From Plutella xylostella (lineage: Eukaryota > Arthropoda > Insecta > Lepidoptera > Plutellidae), in NCBI RefSeq assembly GCF_932276165.1, contig NC_063992.1, positions 10,240,001 through 10,304,000 on the forward strand: 64,000 bases of DNA, given 5' to 3'. The translations under genes were made by a program, and so were the position numbers. The notes beneath the pieces were generated by a model. It was given only the letters and a program-made list of their open reading frames with translations. It searched no databases and was not told the DNA's origin. Each line of letters starts with the position of its first letter. Position 1 is the stretch's first letter. Positions 1 to 11,217 of this stretch are shown here, in pieces.

Positions 1-244
1 AAACTTGATAAAAAATAACGACAAAGTCCTTAAAACCCGTATATGGGTGGAACGCGAGGCTCAGAATGAAGAGTAATGGGTAAGATATACCCCCACCCCC
101 TCCCACCACCCTGGGTCTAGTGGGCTAGTGTGGTCCTTGTAAAGAACTACTTGTAGTTTCCGGGGTTACCAGTTGTAAATGCCAAAAAATCACACCAAAA
201 TAGATAGTGGTATTAATTAGTTTTTTGTGCGATTTGTCAAAGTC

Positions 245-326
245 AATGATAAACGTTAGCGCTGGGATTCAAGCTCTCATCTTTCGCGTGAGAAGTGGGC
301 GCTTGCCCGACTGAGCTACAACCGCT
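245..326 (-). repeat. tRNA-like SINE head, fragment
   Basis: Read on the minus strand this stretch has an A-box-like TAGCTCAGTCGGG and, further on, a B-box-like GCTTGAATCCC, the two internal RNA polymerase III promoter boxes of a tRNA. The acceptor-stem halves do not pair, so a working tRNA is unlikely. Sequence towards position 120 may be the SINE body. Family not identified. Confidence 0.5.
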
Positions 327-751
327 GTGATTGGCTTTCGATTAAATTAGATTCATGCTTAAATTGATTCACTTCAATGTGAAACTGGGCTAGCATTTTG
401 GGATATATTTATCTGCTCTAGTTTTTATTTTTGCTTATGCTTCGTTTTACTCAATCAACAGGCATTTTTGTTTGTTAAATTTTTGACGCATGGCAACCCA
501 GGTCCTGACACAGGATGAAATGGAGATTTATTAAAACGTGGCAGCCGCTGAAACGGTCTGTCAGCCTGTTAGTGGCGGCATTGTCATAGTTTTTTCTGAT
601 TCACAGCAATCATCTTTTGTCATCCTAAAAAAACGTTAGTTTCAGAATAGAGTTGGCTTTGTAGTTGGCGAAATGAGCTAGCTAGGCTTTAGTTAATTTA
701 GGTGAGTATTATTATTTTATTTCACTAGAGTTAATAAGCTCTGATATAAAC

Positions 752-894
752 GTCGATTCTGAAGGCACACGTTCTAAATTTAGAGCTAAAATCCCCATTA
801 AAAATAATACTCTATTAGCAAAATTACTGGCAAATGTACCTGTACCTGTAACTTTAACATCGCTAAAATTAAATTTTGTTCCTTCAGAATCGAC
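752..894. repeat. short inverted-repeat element
   Basis: Perfect 14-bp inverted ends, GTCGATTCTGAAGG at the left and its complement at the right, bound about 143 bp of AT-rich sequence. The arms stay weakly complementary further inwards. It looks like a MITE or foldback remnant. No target duplication was identified and no coding content is present. Confidence 0.5.
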
Positions 895-1004
895 ATAATT
901 GAAACACCAAAAATGTATATCTCTTCATTCGTCATCATACATATTTAGTATGTGTTATAATTATGGAAAATCGTAATTTGGGTTATTTTTTAATAAAAAA
1001 AAAA

Positions 1005-1190
1005 AACACGCACTCACGCCTTGTACTAATGTACTCCCTTGTGGGGTAGGCAGAGGTGCATTGCTGCACCCACTTTTCGCCAGAGTGTTATGTTAGTCCC
1101 AATACTCCCAATGTAATAGGGGGCGGGCCTATTGCCATTTTACGGGCACATCCAAGACCCAAGAACAAATATCTGTGTTTAAAAAAATAT
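1005..1190 (-). repeat. SINE-A, 5'-truncated copy
   Basis: This matches the body and tail of the full SINE-A copies at 26.6, 28.6 and 44.9 kb: the CTCTGCCTACCCC-type tail signature, then the block rich in GGGCGGGCC, then the AACAAATATCTGTGTTTAAA segment. The tRNA-like head with A and B boxes is missing, so the copy is truncated at its 5' end (right side here). A short open frame inside it is SINE sequence, not a gene. Confidence 0.85.
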
Positions 1191-1194
1191 TTTT

Positions 1195-3643
1195 TTAATA
1201 AGTGTTTCAAAATCTTTTATGTTAATCTTTCAGAATGCGAGTACACTACAATAGCCAGACTAATAGGGTTCCGTACCGCAAAATGTAAAACAGTATAGTT
1301 GTAAAATGTGTTGGTTCTATGTTCAGGGTTCCCCAACGGTATAATCAAGTCGAAAACTTTTCGACATAATTTAACAAGACTCATAGATAATGCATGGGTA
1401 GTTCGGTACTTTCGCTATTTGGATACCCAGTTGTAGAATGAGGACAAAATAGTCTATAGTTGGGCAGTTCTTCTTTTTAACCTACATAATGGATAAAAAA
1501 TTATCCCGAATTTGAAAAAAAAAACTTTAGCTTTTTGGTGAACTCTTATAATTTTTATGATAGCTACATTTCTATTCTATTGAAAAAGGTGGTTGGCCGC
1601 GAAGTTTAAGTATTTTTTCAAGATTTTCAGAACATAATACGTGGATAAGGCAAAGAAAATTACACCTTCGTCACAGAATCTTTTATTTTATTTTAACGAA
1701 ATAGTCTTCGTCGATTAAAATGAAACTTTTTTGATACGTTAATAAACAAAATACCATTTTAGAAAACATATGAAAGAATGGATTTTTAGTAATAACAAAA
1801 TATTTATTAAGTAGTTATTACCACTCTGTCACAATTTCAGCTAAAATGAAGCTTGTTTTTGCTATAAATATTTTTTCGCTACTAATTACAGTAAAAAATT
1901 AACAGCATAGACGTTAACATCAATGACTAAATTTAATATGATTTTTCCAAAGTTGCACTATTTATAACATAACATATAAACGACCAAAAATAAGTTGACT
2001 ACCAGGAGACACCAATCGTTACAGAGTGGTAAACGATGTGACATAGTTGTTATTCTATTAAATATGCAGCAGCGTTTTGGAATAAAACAGTTTTATTTAA
2101 AAATAATAATTAGTAACTTACATATAAATCATTATGGTTTCAAGTTAGTCAAAAAATTTACTGAAGATATCTTTATTATTAGTATAACTAATGAAATCAC
2201 ACTTGAGAACCTCTGGAGAGTGAAATATCCGTATTTCAGGAACTTAAAGGACAAATTTGTTCCAACTACATAAAATTATGTTTATCTGCACAATTAATAT
2301 TTTCGGCAACCTAAAATTTAAGTAACATAATGAAAATTACGTAATTTGTTAAAGTTTTAATCAGCCATATTTCGAAAATACAGCAGTGGCTCTTAGAACC
2401 TGAAAAAAATACTCTTTTCTTTTTTAATTACCTTAGAAGCTGGAAGGACTTTAATGTTATCATCAAACATCCGATAAGTCATTCTCCACCATATTAAACA
2501 GTCTACCACATTCATCGTCTGTTCTTGAGAACAATAGCACGAAATTAGCTTTTTCACTAACGAAACTTTTTATTAATGAAGCGCAAGTGTATTGGACTTT
2601 CCTTTCGCTTCGTACTTTAACCAAAACGTGTAGTTTCTCTTCAATTTTTCTTTGATGAATATTCTCAGGTTGGAGTGTTTGGTAAGAATGTGACAGATTT
2701 GTCGTGTGACAGAGGGGTAAAATGTGTTGCAAAGTCGATTAGCATTTAAACAGTAACATAAAGTGTAATATTCACATGTTGATTTCAAAGTAATTGTTAT
2801 TACCAATGAGTAAATAACAAAATAATAATTTCATTGTATTTTATTTTAACAATTACCTACGTGACGAAGCTGTCGCTGAATAAACACACGCACCTCCTGT
2901 CACACTTTGCGGGTGGCCGATACGCGGTGTCTGGATCTCAAAGGGGAAATCTTACCAAGGGGAAAAGGAGACCTTAAACTCAGATCGATGGCAATAAGGA
3001 CGAGTGGCTCAAACAAATATTTTAAATGGCAACCTACGTGACAGAATGTTACTACTAAAACATTAGGTAGTAAGAGACAAATTTTCAACATTTTTTTTAA
3101 ATATTTCAGAAATCATTTAAAAATATATATTTTGTTTTACTAAATAGGTAATATCTTCTGGAGTTTAAATAAATTTTTATATTTTATGTTGTCATATATA
3201 TTTTTTGTAACATTATCGAATATGCGCAGGATGAAGTGGCGGGAGACAGCCAAGATTCGTATGAAATACTCCTCTGTCACGCGGATTTACCACTCTGTAA
3301 CGTAATTTTAAATACAAAAATATAAATTTATATTTTTGTAAACGTGCACAGCCGTTGTGTTTTTAGTACAATGCACGCTGAAATATAAATAAATAAAATA
3401 ATATTTGTAAAACTCATGATTTTTTCTTCACAACTGATGGAGACTAAGTTATGTAGGTTAAAAAGAAGAACTGCCCAGTTACCTATAATGTTTCATTTAT
3501 TTGAACCTATAGAAACGCTTGGATTATTAAAAAAAACTTACTTATACTACTTACTTATCGACTACAAAAATACTGTTAAAAAAAACCTATGTTTATTGTT
3601 CAATTGCATATCAATCGTACAAGTTGCAAGGGCCCCTATACTA
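1195..3643. other. AT-rich stretch without recognised gene
   Basis: About 2.4 kb of AT-rich sequence. Open frames are all short, start in arbitrary places and show no recognisable domain. I see only a small palindrome (GTCGAAAAC / TTTTCGAC near 1350) and no repeat that I could tie to other copies in the window. Confidence 0.5.
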
Positions 3644-3871
3644 CACTCACGGGCAATTAAAAGGTTCCACTGAGCATCAAATAACTCCTAAACGGAAAAG
3701 GCTAGCTTAATAACGCCTTCTGAAACATTGAAGTACATTAAACAGAGCATCAGGATATTACCAACTAAAAACGGTAATATTTTGTTCAAATTTTAAATTA
3801 AATGTTTGAAAAAATTGAGGTTGTTTGGTGTCGGCATTTTGTGAGGTGAACTATTTCATTGCCCGGGAGTG
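3644..3871. mobile_element. MITE, CACTCACG/AGCAA family (Tc1/mariner type)
   Basis: The left end starts CACTCACGGGCAATTAAAAG and the right end is its imperfect complement finishing GCCCGGGAGTG. The 228-bp element is flanked on both sides by TA, as expected for Tc1/mariner target duplication. It contains no open frame of note. The terminal bases resemble the ends of the intact Tc1 element at 29.3 kb and of several other short elements in this window. Confidence 0.75.
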
Positions 3872-4511
3872 TAGGTGACAAACCTGTGTTACTGGGTACC
3901 CCGCCCATACCTACATGACAAACATTTTATAATTGAACATTTTCACATAGGTACTTATTTCTAATTAAATAGTGTAAAGTACAATACTGTTGTTGATTGC
4001 GTTGATGGTCTTACTTTCAAGTACTACTATAGTACCGATCTAAAATAAGTAAGTATAATATAATTACCAGGCACAGAGTAATTAAAAGTAAAAAACGCAA
4101 ACGAAAAAAAAAACAAGAAATCTTCTATTTTAACGTCGTTTAAAAATAACAAAGGTATTCCAATACACTTGGAAAGTATGCTACATGAAAAAAAACTCAA
4201 TTTACCCCTTAATCTCGGCAGAGGCTAACGTGGAAAATATGGATCAATATAAGCACTCAGCTCATTACAGTTTATAACGAAGACACGTGAACAGACAGCG
4301 CAGTGTATGGGAAAGATAGTGGAGAAACAACATTTTCAACTTTACTATGGACTAATGTTGTCTGAACTAGTAAATTAATGAGGCATACGGATACTGAAAT
4401 AGGATTACTTCAACCGGTGCTTTTACATCTCCCCGCATTTTATTATATTATTTCTGCAGTATTCATAGCTAAATCTGGCTCACTAGAATTGACTCTATAT
4501 ATGAATATGGC

Positions 4512-4651
4512 CTTGTCGTCTTAGTTCCCTTCGCTCGCACCACTTCCCACCACGCTGGTGGTCCACCGCAGGTGGTCGGGTCCCACACAATCATCTAGAT
4601 GCGCTGGATCTAAATGAGCAGGTTTCCTCACAATGTTTACCTTCACCATCT
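4512..4651 (-). repeat. SINE-C-like 3' fragment
   Basis: Read on the minus strand it carries the phrase GTGAGGAAACCTGC that also occurs at 16.47 kb and 36.49 kb, then a block ending near CCACCAGCGTGGTGG. The tRNA-like head is not seen. Assignment rests on this shared phrase only. Confidence 0.4.
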
Positions 4652-4999
4652 TCACTTATTTCCATTAAGTTTTTAGAAGAGCGATGGCCACGAGTAACGG
4701 AAACAAAGGGACATAAAAAATTATAAAGTTGGTAACAACGAAGCCTTAAAAGCTCACTTCGATCAACCCCCTTTGTCGAAACCAACTCGAGGCGGTTTGT
4801 TTTAAACAAAAATTCAATTTCGTCACATCTCCAAACGCCGCCTCTCTCTTGTTTAATTCTTTCAGTCTGCGAAAATAAATCCCCCGTAATTGATTCTGTT
4901 TTACTTCACTTTGTCTTCGTTAAAACTCCATTTCAGTTTTGTGTTTTGTGAATAATAAAGGCGAGCTTTGTGACGTGTGGACGACGCTTCGGAACAAGC

Positions 5000-5137
5000 G
5001 GGGTTACTCTATATAGTGGAAAAACGAAAGAACGAGAGCTGTCGTGCAATCGGAACGTTTTATACAATGAGATAGAGTCGTGGCTCGCGCACCAGCGTTC
5101 AAAAACTACGTTTTTTTTTCTCTTATAGAGTGACCCC
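5000..5137. mobile_element. MITE, GGGGTCACTCTATA family
   Basis: Imperfect inverted ends GGGGTTACTCTATA and TATAGAGTGACCCC enclose about 138 bp. The interior phrase GAGAGCTGTCGTGCAATCGG is shared with copies at 7.2, 8.7 and 63.7 kb. It is non-coding. No convincing target duplication, so the superfamily is left open. Confidence 0.75.
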
Positions 5138-5670
5138 AAGGCCTCAATCTGAGTGTAAGGGAACGGCGCAAGGGTTCTGCTAATGTTTATGTACTGACAA
5201 CCTTGTATGTTAACTTTTATGTCATTTTATTAAGTTTTTTTTTTCTTATGAGTAAATTTATGATTATTATGTATTGTATAGGACATCGTTCAACTTCATA
5301 CACCATTTTATTCAGCTTATGTCCGTTTGTCTATCCATGCTGGTGTTCCAGTTGAAATAAATAAACTTGTCCATCTATCCACATTCACCATTAGCATCTT
5401 TTATACATAATTATAAGTATTAATAGAATATAGTGTTGTAGTTAGGTAAACGGTAAAAAATATCAAGTGTTTATGCAGACGAGCTTTTGAGCTAAGTGTT
5501 GTTTGCTAAAATCGAGAAAGAAGAAGAATCCCTTGATAGTAGAATGGTTGAGTTGGATTCGGGCGAGAAACAAGCAAGTAATTTTGGAATGTGCGTTCAG
5601 CGGTGAATACTCGTATTCTATCCGTCGATTCCACGTTAGATTTGTAGAGAATACTTACGGCAGACAATAA

Positions 5671-5872
5671 AGGGTGTTGCAAAAAGGGTATACTAAGCCG
5701 AAACCTACATGCGGAAAAAAAAACATTCTCCATAGTAAAAAGTCACGTAACCAACAAAGTTTTCTATGGAAAATGAAAAACCAATTTTTAAATTCTGATT
5801 TTATTTTCGGGCTTAGATATACCATGCTGCACATGTAGGTTTCGGCTTAGTATACCCTTTTTGCAACACCCT
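5671..5872. mobile_element. MITE, CAGGGTGTTGCAAAAAGG family
   Basis: Inverted ends AGGGTGTTGCAAAAAGGG and CCCTTTTTGCAACACCCT. The adjacent phrase TACTAAGCCGAAACCTACAT is present in both arms. The left arm has lost part of the arm that survives on the right. A more complete copy lies at 45.5 kb and fragments at 26.4 and 31.5 kb. Confidence 0.8.
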
Positions 5873-5874
5873 GT

Positions 5875-6670
5875 AAAATTTTTACCCAAGCTAAGTAATT
5901 TCTTTCTTCACGATTCAATTTAATATTTTTACAAGAAAACCAAAAATAGCGATCTTGTTTCCAGATAAAATAATCTAAAACTGCTTTACTATTCATCAAA
6001 CTGATTTTGATATTCAGTAAAACTTTTACTTAAGTAGGTAGGTTATTAAAATAATTATTCTAGAAAAACATTCAAATTCTCCATCGTCTTGTCTGTGTTA
6101 TACATATCTTCTGAAAATATTGTGTTTCAAACCGATCGTTTCCAGAAATATACCAAGTAAGTATGTTGTTCAAAGATACATTGTTGTATCACACAATATG
6201 CCCAGTAAATCTACTCCCAATTCACGTAAACGGTCGTCACCATGAAATTAAATTAATCAGAGATTAGAGAATAATAAATAAATAAGTGGTTTTAAATAAA
6301 AAGCGATCGTATTTTAAATATATGACTGTGTGGTCAAGAATGGCCAACTAAAAACTCCTGACAATAAAGAGTGCGATTTTGCATAGATTTTTTAACATGT
6401 TACAGTTATTTACTTAGGTACATTTAAATACATTTTAAAAAATAAAATACCGAGTGATTATGGCTTTATAACGAATATGTGCTCAAATAAATATAATGAT
6501 TAAATACGGTCTTTAACAGTTAGTTAGTATCCACTTCCGATTTCAAAACTTTATTGTTGCACTATACATATATACCTAACCTATACCTATTTATTAAGAT
6601 CCATTTAAGATCTCGGCATTCTGGGTTCTAAGTACCAATAGGTACTAACGTAACAATTACTTTATTTTTA
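5875..6670. other. AT-rich stretch without recognised gene
   Basis: No recognisable protein domain, RNA gene or repeat that I can match elsewhere in the window. It precedes the candidate exon at 6674. Confidence 0.5.
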
Positions 6671-6673
6671 TAC

Positions 6674-6814
6674 CTGAACTGCCGTCTTGCCGAAAGTTGC
6701 TTGAGAAGTTTCCATGAGAATCGTAAACTGGGAGTAGGGCCCCTCGTTGGCAACAACATCACGTATGGGGCGACCCTTCCAGTTATCAGGACAAATCTCG
6801 GTGCCGCCTTCCCG
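6674..6814 (-). CDS. candidate host exon, possibly FAS1-like
   Basis: On the minus strand one frame stays open through a GC-richer block and reads GTEICPDNWKGRPIRDVV, then ANEGPYSQFTILMETS, then QATFGKTAVQ, ending exactly at a strong splice donor (CAG|GTATAA at 6674/6673). Directly after the donor the frame would stop (V then TAA), which fits an exon boundary. The upstream acceptor is weak (GGGAAG| without a clear pyrimidine tract) and an in-frame TAA lies just before it. The pattern D-V-V-A-x-E-G-x-Y/F-S loosely recalls the first helix of fasciclin (FAS1) domains; that is inference from memory and may be wrong. No partner exon was found in the window. It could be a chance frame or an exon of a gene extending outside. 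Confidence 0.3.
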
Positions 6815-7230
6815 TATAGATTATGTTGCTACGACCTCTAATTGCCTTCCGAACCGAGTGGGTAGGCGAGACAATTAAAAGGGTCGTGTATTATTGATAA
6901 GGCGACATTGCTTAGAATGTAAACCTTTTTTTATAGAGGCAACATTGAACTTGAGTTTTTGACCCGCGATCGAATTAGGGAAATGTTATGATATAAATAC
7001 CTACTTATTTATATTGTTAACTGATGTTATTTGGTATGTACGAGGAAAACCGAGGATAGAGCATAATAATTGATATCCGTGAAAGCATTTGGGTGAAAAT
7101 GGGTTTAAATAAGGGCAATATCCTAATCATCATACACTCTTTTTTAAGCATTTTTGTTGTTTTGAAAGTGATGTTTTCAAGGCAGTCCCAGCCAGCCCCG
7201 TGCGCACTTAGTATGCACGGGGCAGGGTCT

Positions 7231-7511
7231 GGAGGGTTACTCTATACTGACGAAAAACTAAACGAACGAGAGCTGTCGTGCAATCGGCACGTTTCATACA
7301 ACTAGAAGGGCTAGTACGGGGCGCATTTAAGACGTGACAAGAGTTTTGCATCGCGCGCACTCACATCGCGCAGCCTCAAGAGCGAGCGCGACGGAGAACT
7401 TTTGTCACGTCTTAATAGCGCCCCGTACTAGCCCTTCAGATCGTGGCTCTCGCAGCGTTCAGAGACTTCTGTTTTCGTCATAAAGTGTGAGCGAGTGTAA
7501 GTGACCCCCCT
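7231..7511. mobile_element. MITE, GGGGTCACTCTATA family, interrupted
   Basis: Left end GGAGGGTTACTCTATACTG and right end ...GTGACCCCCCTC, with the family phrase GAGAGCTGTCGTGCAATCGG inside. The copy is about twice the usual 130-140 bp because a second palindromic element occupies 7305-7437. The right arm also carries a short extra phrase before GTGACCCC. Confidence 0.7.
7305..7437. mobile_element. nested palindromic MITE
   Basis: Inverted ends GAAGGGCTAGTACGGGGCG and CGCCCCGTACTAGCCCTTC, perfect over 19 bp and imperfect further inwards (AAGACGTGACAA in both arms). It sits inside the MITE at 7231-7511, between phrases that are adjacent in the uninterrupted copies at 5.0 and 8.7 kb. A decayed relative is at 27658-27720. 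Confidence 0.75.
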
Positions 7512-8676
7512 CTGCCACGCAAGTAGTCGCCGAAAACTCATTAAAACACCAACACCCAGGCGGATATTCTGGCGAAAAACGAGGTGTTATAGAACGTTCA
7601 TTTTTCAAGTTGGTGATTCTTTATGATAACCATTATGGGAAAAAGAATAATATGATGATGATGATGAAAGTGATATTAAATAATATGTACCTAGCTAAGC
7701 ACTTACTTAACTATAAAACTGTAGGTATAGCATGATTGACATCACCCTGTAAGGTGAAAAAAATTGATGAGCTCAAAAATAATGGCGTATATACCTACCG
7801 CCGTAGTAAAAGGATTGACCGCTCATATTAGGGTTGGCCCTGACTTCCCAAGGTGCGCTGGACGTAATCATAACAGGGTCTACAGTCAATCAGAACAGGT
7901 TTGTTAGATTTTCTGAAACTATAAAAGTTTACGTTTTCTCGCATACAAAGTGGCGCCTTTAGGGGAAACTATCATGCAACTTTTGACACATAATGTATGC
8001 AGATGACAGAAGAAAAAGTAAACTTTTATATTTTTCAAAAATTGCAAAACCTGTACTAGACGTAAAGGTGATACGAGGAGGCCTTTACTTTAATGCAACA
8101 CAAAATTTCCTTAACATTTTCCTCCTGACCTCTCCTGAATACCACTCCGTAACTAGCCAGTTTAAGTCCGCCGCCATCTTGCTCTCGCGATCAAAACACA
8201 TTGTAATTCTGCCCCCGTGCGGCTTTAATTATTTAATTTAAACTTTGTGATAACTTGTTATATGGCTAGATAATTACGGGACAACTTTCTGTTAAGAAGA
8301 TTGCATATTTTTAGATTTACTGAATCTAAGCATTCAAATCCGAATCTGTGTTTTACTGTTCGTCGTCTCTTACTAGGTTAGTTTTAGCCGATTTAGCCAA
8401 TGCTAGTTGGTAATGTAAGAACTGCAGTTGTTGCAATTTAAATAAAAAAAATATTAATTAATACAATGTTTATTGCAATTAATTAATACAAGCTATTAAC
8501 TTTAAAAAATATTATTAATTAATTTAATAACTAACCTCCTCAGTGCCTCTACAGTTTGTCACCGACACTAGAGCTCGTCTAGGGTTTGTCGCCGTGACAA
8601 AAGCATTAGCCAGTCAGACAAATTGAGCTGCTGAATGGCCAGGGTGTGCCAGATGTAGGTACCTACATGTGGTACA
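7512..8676. other. non-coding stretch
   Basis: AT-rich sequence with no recognised gene. The 82-codon open frame near 7993 has no recognisable domain. Around 8430-8540 lies a run rich in TTAATTAAT words. Nothing else is supported. Confidence 0.5.
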
Positions 8677-8814
8677 GGGGGGTCACTCTATATGACGAAA
8701 TACTAAGTTACGGAGAGGTGTTGCGCGTGCCACGACTCTATCTCGTTGTATTAAACGTGCCGATTGCACGACAGCTCTCGTTCGTTCGTTTTCGTCAGTA
8801 TAGAGTAACCCTCC
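8677..8814. mobile_element. MITE, GGGGTCACTCTATA family
   Basis: Left end GGGGGGTCACTCTATATGAC and right end GTCAGTATAGAGTAACCCTC. Relative to the 5.0-kb copy the interior is inverted, reading CGATTGCACGACAGCTCTCG on the plus strand. Length 138 bp. No coding capacity. Confidence 0.8.
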
Positions 8815-8922
8815 AGTTGTTTGGTTACTCTGAGAGGCTCTATTCCTACACTCCTGGACTGAGATTCTGAGAAGCCTTCTTATTTCACAAACGAAATAAT
8901 AGCAACCCAATGTTGATATTTC

Positions 8923-9680
8923 GCTTCTACCTTTTTTGGCATAAGATTTTTTTGCCTAATCTCGTATTGCATAGTAACGTTTGGTCAAAGTCTCGTTACG
9001 CCGAAAATCGTATGGCATAAATCTCGTTTAGTAAAAAGTTATTTCGCATAACATTGTTTAGCCTAATAATGGTATGGCCAAATCTTGAATAGCCTAATAA
9101 TGCTATGGCATAGGTTTATACAAAGTAATAATATTCGTTTGGCTTTAACTTTGACGGAGCGTCTCCCTACATAGCGCAAACTGGTGCCTTGTATTGTTTC
9201 CGCTGTTTGGAAAACGCTCCGCTCCGCTTCGCTGCGCTCCGCTTTGGTTTTGATGAACATGTGCACCTAACACGCTCCTCCTCGCTTTGCTCGTCATCGC
9301 ACCTATTTTTAGGTTTCGATCTCATGGGGTTTGTAATAATTATATTGGTCGTTAACTTTAGATTTTTTGATCATACAATATCGTGATTTTCGGGATGTAG
9401 GAGAAAAATACCACAATTTGTACATTTACTACATACTTAATATATTATTTATTGAGATAACATCAGGAGAAACAAGATTATACATAGGTTATAGACGAAC
9501 ATAAATTTGAGCAAACGAAACTTAGGTGTTTAAAGATTGTGCCTAAAGAGTTTTAGACGAAACGAGCCTTATGCCACATAAGTCTTGGCAAAGTGATGGT
9601 TCGGCCAAAAAAGTTTAGACCATACGAGTTATGCGAAATGAGTTTTGATCAATAAAGATTATGCCAGATGAGCGGAACCC
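8923..9680. mobile_element. 758-bp element with degenerate terminal word arrays
   Basis: Both ends consist of many degenerate copies, about every 16-20 bp, of words such as TGGCATAA, GCCTAAT and CTCGTTT. On the right they appear in the opposite orientation (TTATGCC, AAACGAG, ATGAG), so the element as a whole is an imperfect inverted repeat. A GC-rich core with repeated CGCTCCGCT and GCTTCGCTGCG lies at about 9210-9300. Exact 9-bp direct repeats TGATATTTC flank it at 8914-8922 and 9681-9689, which supports transposition. No transposase is encoded. The 9-bp duplication fits Mutator-like elements, but I cannot assign a superfamily from the ends. Confidence 0.7.
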
Positions 9681-9810
9681 TGATATTTCATTTAAAAAAT
9701 ACTTACCTTGAAATAGCATTGCAGTGTTTGAACAGAGTCAGTTTTTAACTTATGGTTGTGATTTTTTACCAATGGCAGAGTTAACTACGGATCAATAAAG
9801 TGGTCCTTAG

Positions 9811-9925
9811 TTACCACCGCCAACTTAGTAGGTAACACTTAACTAACTAAAGAATAACTGACAGATTTTGTAGGCGTTTGACACCGCTAAACTTCTGTTA
9901 AATATTGTCTAAGTTTTTGTGGTAA
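9811..9925. mobile_element. MITE, TTACCAC...GTGGTAA family
   Basis: Imperfect inverted ends TTACCACCGCCAACTTAG and CTAAGTTTTTGTGGTAA. The interior phrase GACAGATTTTGTAGGCGTTTG is shared with the copies at 14.9 and 50.3 kb. It is followed after 18 bp by the palindromic MITE at 9944. Non-coding. Confidence 0.65.
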
Positions 9926-9943
9926 GGCCCTAAGGGCCACTTG

Positions 9944-10087
9944 CAGAAACATATTAATTCTAGATTTAGTGTTAAATCTCGATTTAGTGTTAAATCTCGA
10001 TTTAGTGTCAAATTTTATATGGACTGACGTTTCTTAAATCGACATTTGACACTAAATCTAGATTTAATTTGTTGGTGCAAGGGGCCC
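9944..10087. mobile_element. palindromic MITE with TAA duplication
   Basis: Inverted ends GGGCCACTTGCAGAAAC and GTTGGTGCAAGGGGCCC with TAA directly repeated on both flanks (9941-9943 and 10088-10090), the target pattern of PIF/Harbinger elements. The arms continue through TCTAGATTTAGTGTTAAAT and its complement. The left arm holds three tandem 18-bp units with the core GATTTAGTGT, so it is longer than the right arm. Confidence 0.75.
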
Positions 10088-10110
10088 TAAGAGTTTTAGT
10101 GCCAATTTGT

Positions 10111-10235
10111 CCATAGTCGGTTAGAGCATAACCAGGTATTAGTGGTTGACTTTTGACACTTCTGTCAAGAATTTTATGTGGAGATGACGTATAATTAATG
10201 AACCAATCCCTGGTCGGTTAGATAACCGACTATGG
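10111..10235. repeat. small inverted-repeat element
   Basis: Perfect 13-bp ends CCATAGTCGGTTA / TAACCGACTATGG enclose 125 bp, with partial complementarity continuing inwards. Probably a further MITE. No target duplication recognised. Confidence 0.5.
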
Positions 10236-11014
10236 AGAAACTCGGGCTTACTACAGTATTCACATTGAACTAAAAGTAACTGTATAGCTAAACATTATTG
10301 TGAAATAAGATATCAGTATTCCTATAACGCGAATGGAAGAAAAACCCGCAATTAGCCGAGCTTAGTTCCATCCACCGCACTCTGAAACTCAATAATACAA
10401 CAATAAAATATTAATATTAAAATTACGGGAGCAAAATGCCCACACTCCGGAGTGTATTTAATATTTCAACCCTTTTAAAACAAAAAGAAGCCGGGCTTAA
10501 ATTTATTCCTTTGCAGCATTGTAATTTTATTGTTACTCGGCAAATAGAGAATGGTTTTATTTAATTAACTTACGTTGTTTGAATTACCTAAGCCGGGATT
10601 AAAATTACATAACAGTTTATGATATTGTCTATTATAGTTATGTCGTTATAGTTACTAGTTCCAACGCAGTTTTACGTCACTAAGGTGCATGAAAGGAAAA
10701 ACCCGAGTAACGTATCATTTTTGATGTCGCTTCAATGAAATGAATCATGTTTTTTGGTAAAAATATACCTAAAAACAGCACATTTATTTCCCAAGGAGTT
10801 ATTCTGAAAATCTACATCTATTTACAAAATGTTACTGAAATTAACATACAGCGGGGTTATTCCCCAGATCACTGTGGTGTGTACAGGGTGAATTATATCT
10901 CACTAAACTTTTATTGTTTTTAATAAGGTACTTATATCATAATGTAGTACCTGTATTATTTTGGGCACTACATTATTAAATAGTGCAGAGGGTTGAACGC
11001 AATTTTATGTGTAA

Positions 11015-11217
11015 CTAGCTGTTCCCGCGCGCTTCGCTTCGCCTTAAAAAGTGTTCCCGTGGGAATTCTGGGATAAAAAGTAGCCTATGTTCTTTCCCAG
11101 GGTCTAGACTATCTGTATACCAAATTTCATTCAAATCCGTTCAGTAGTTTTGGCGTGAAAGAGTTACAGACAGACAGACAGACACAGTTACTTTCGGATT
11201 TATAATATTAGTAAGGA
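11015..11217 (-). mobile_element. Helitron-like non-autonomous element, copy 1
   Basis: On the minus strand it starts TCCTTACTAATATTATAAAT, contains a CTGTCTGTCTG run and ends ...GAACAGCTAG, i.e. 5' TC and 3' CTAG, as in Helitrons (3' CTRR). It is one of seven copies in the window that are alike over about 200 bp. It resembles the short Lep1-type Helitrons reported from moths, recalled from general knowledge. Non-coding. Confidence 0.75.

Noticed and set aside
254..326. Functional tRNA gene
   Set aside because: A and B box-like sequences are present, but the acceptor stem cannot pair and no proper anticodon arm forms.
1056..1298. Open frame beginning MHCCTHFSPECYVSPN, repeated in frames at 28.7 and 44.9 kb
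   Set aside because: The conservation is due to SINE-A, whose tail happens to be open in this frame. The frame reads into unrelated flanking DNA after the SINE.
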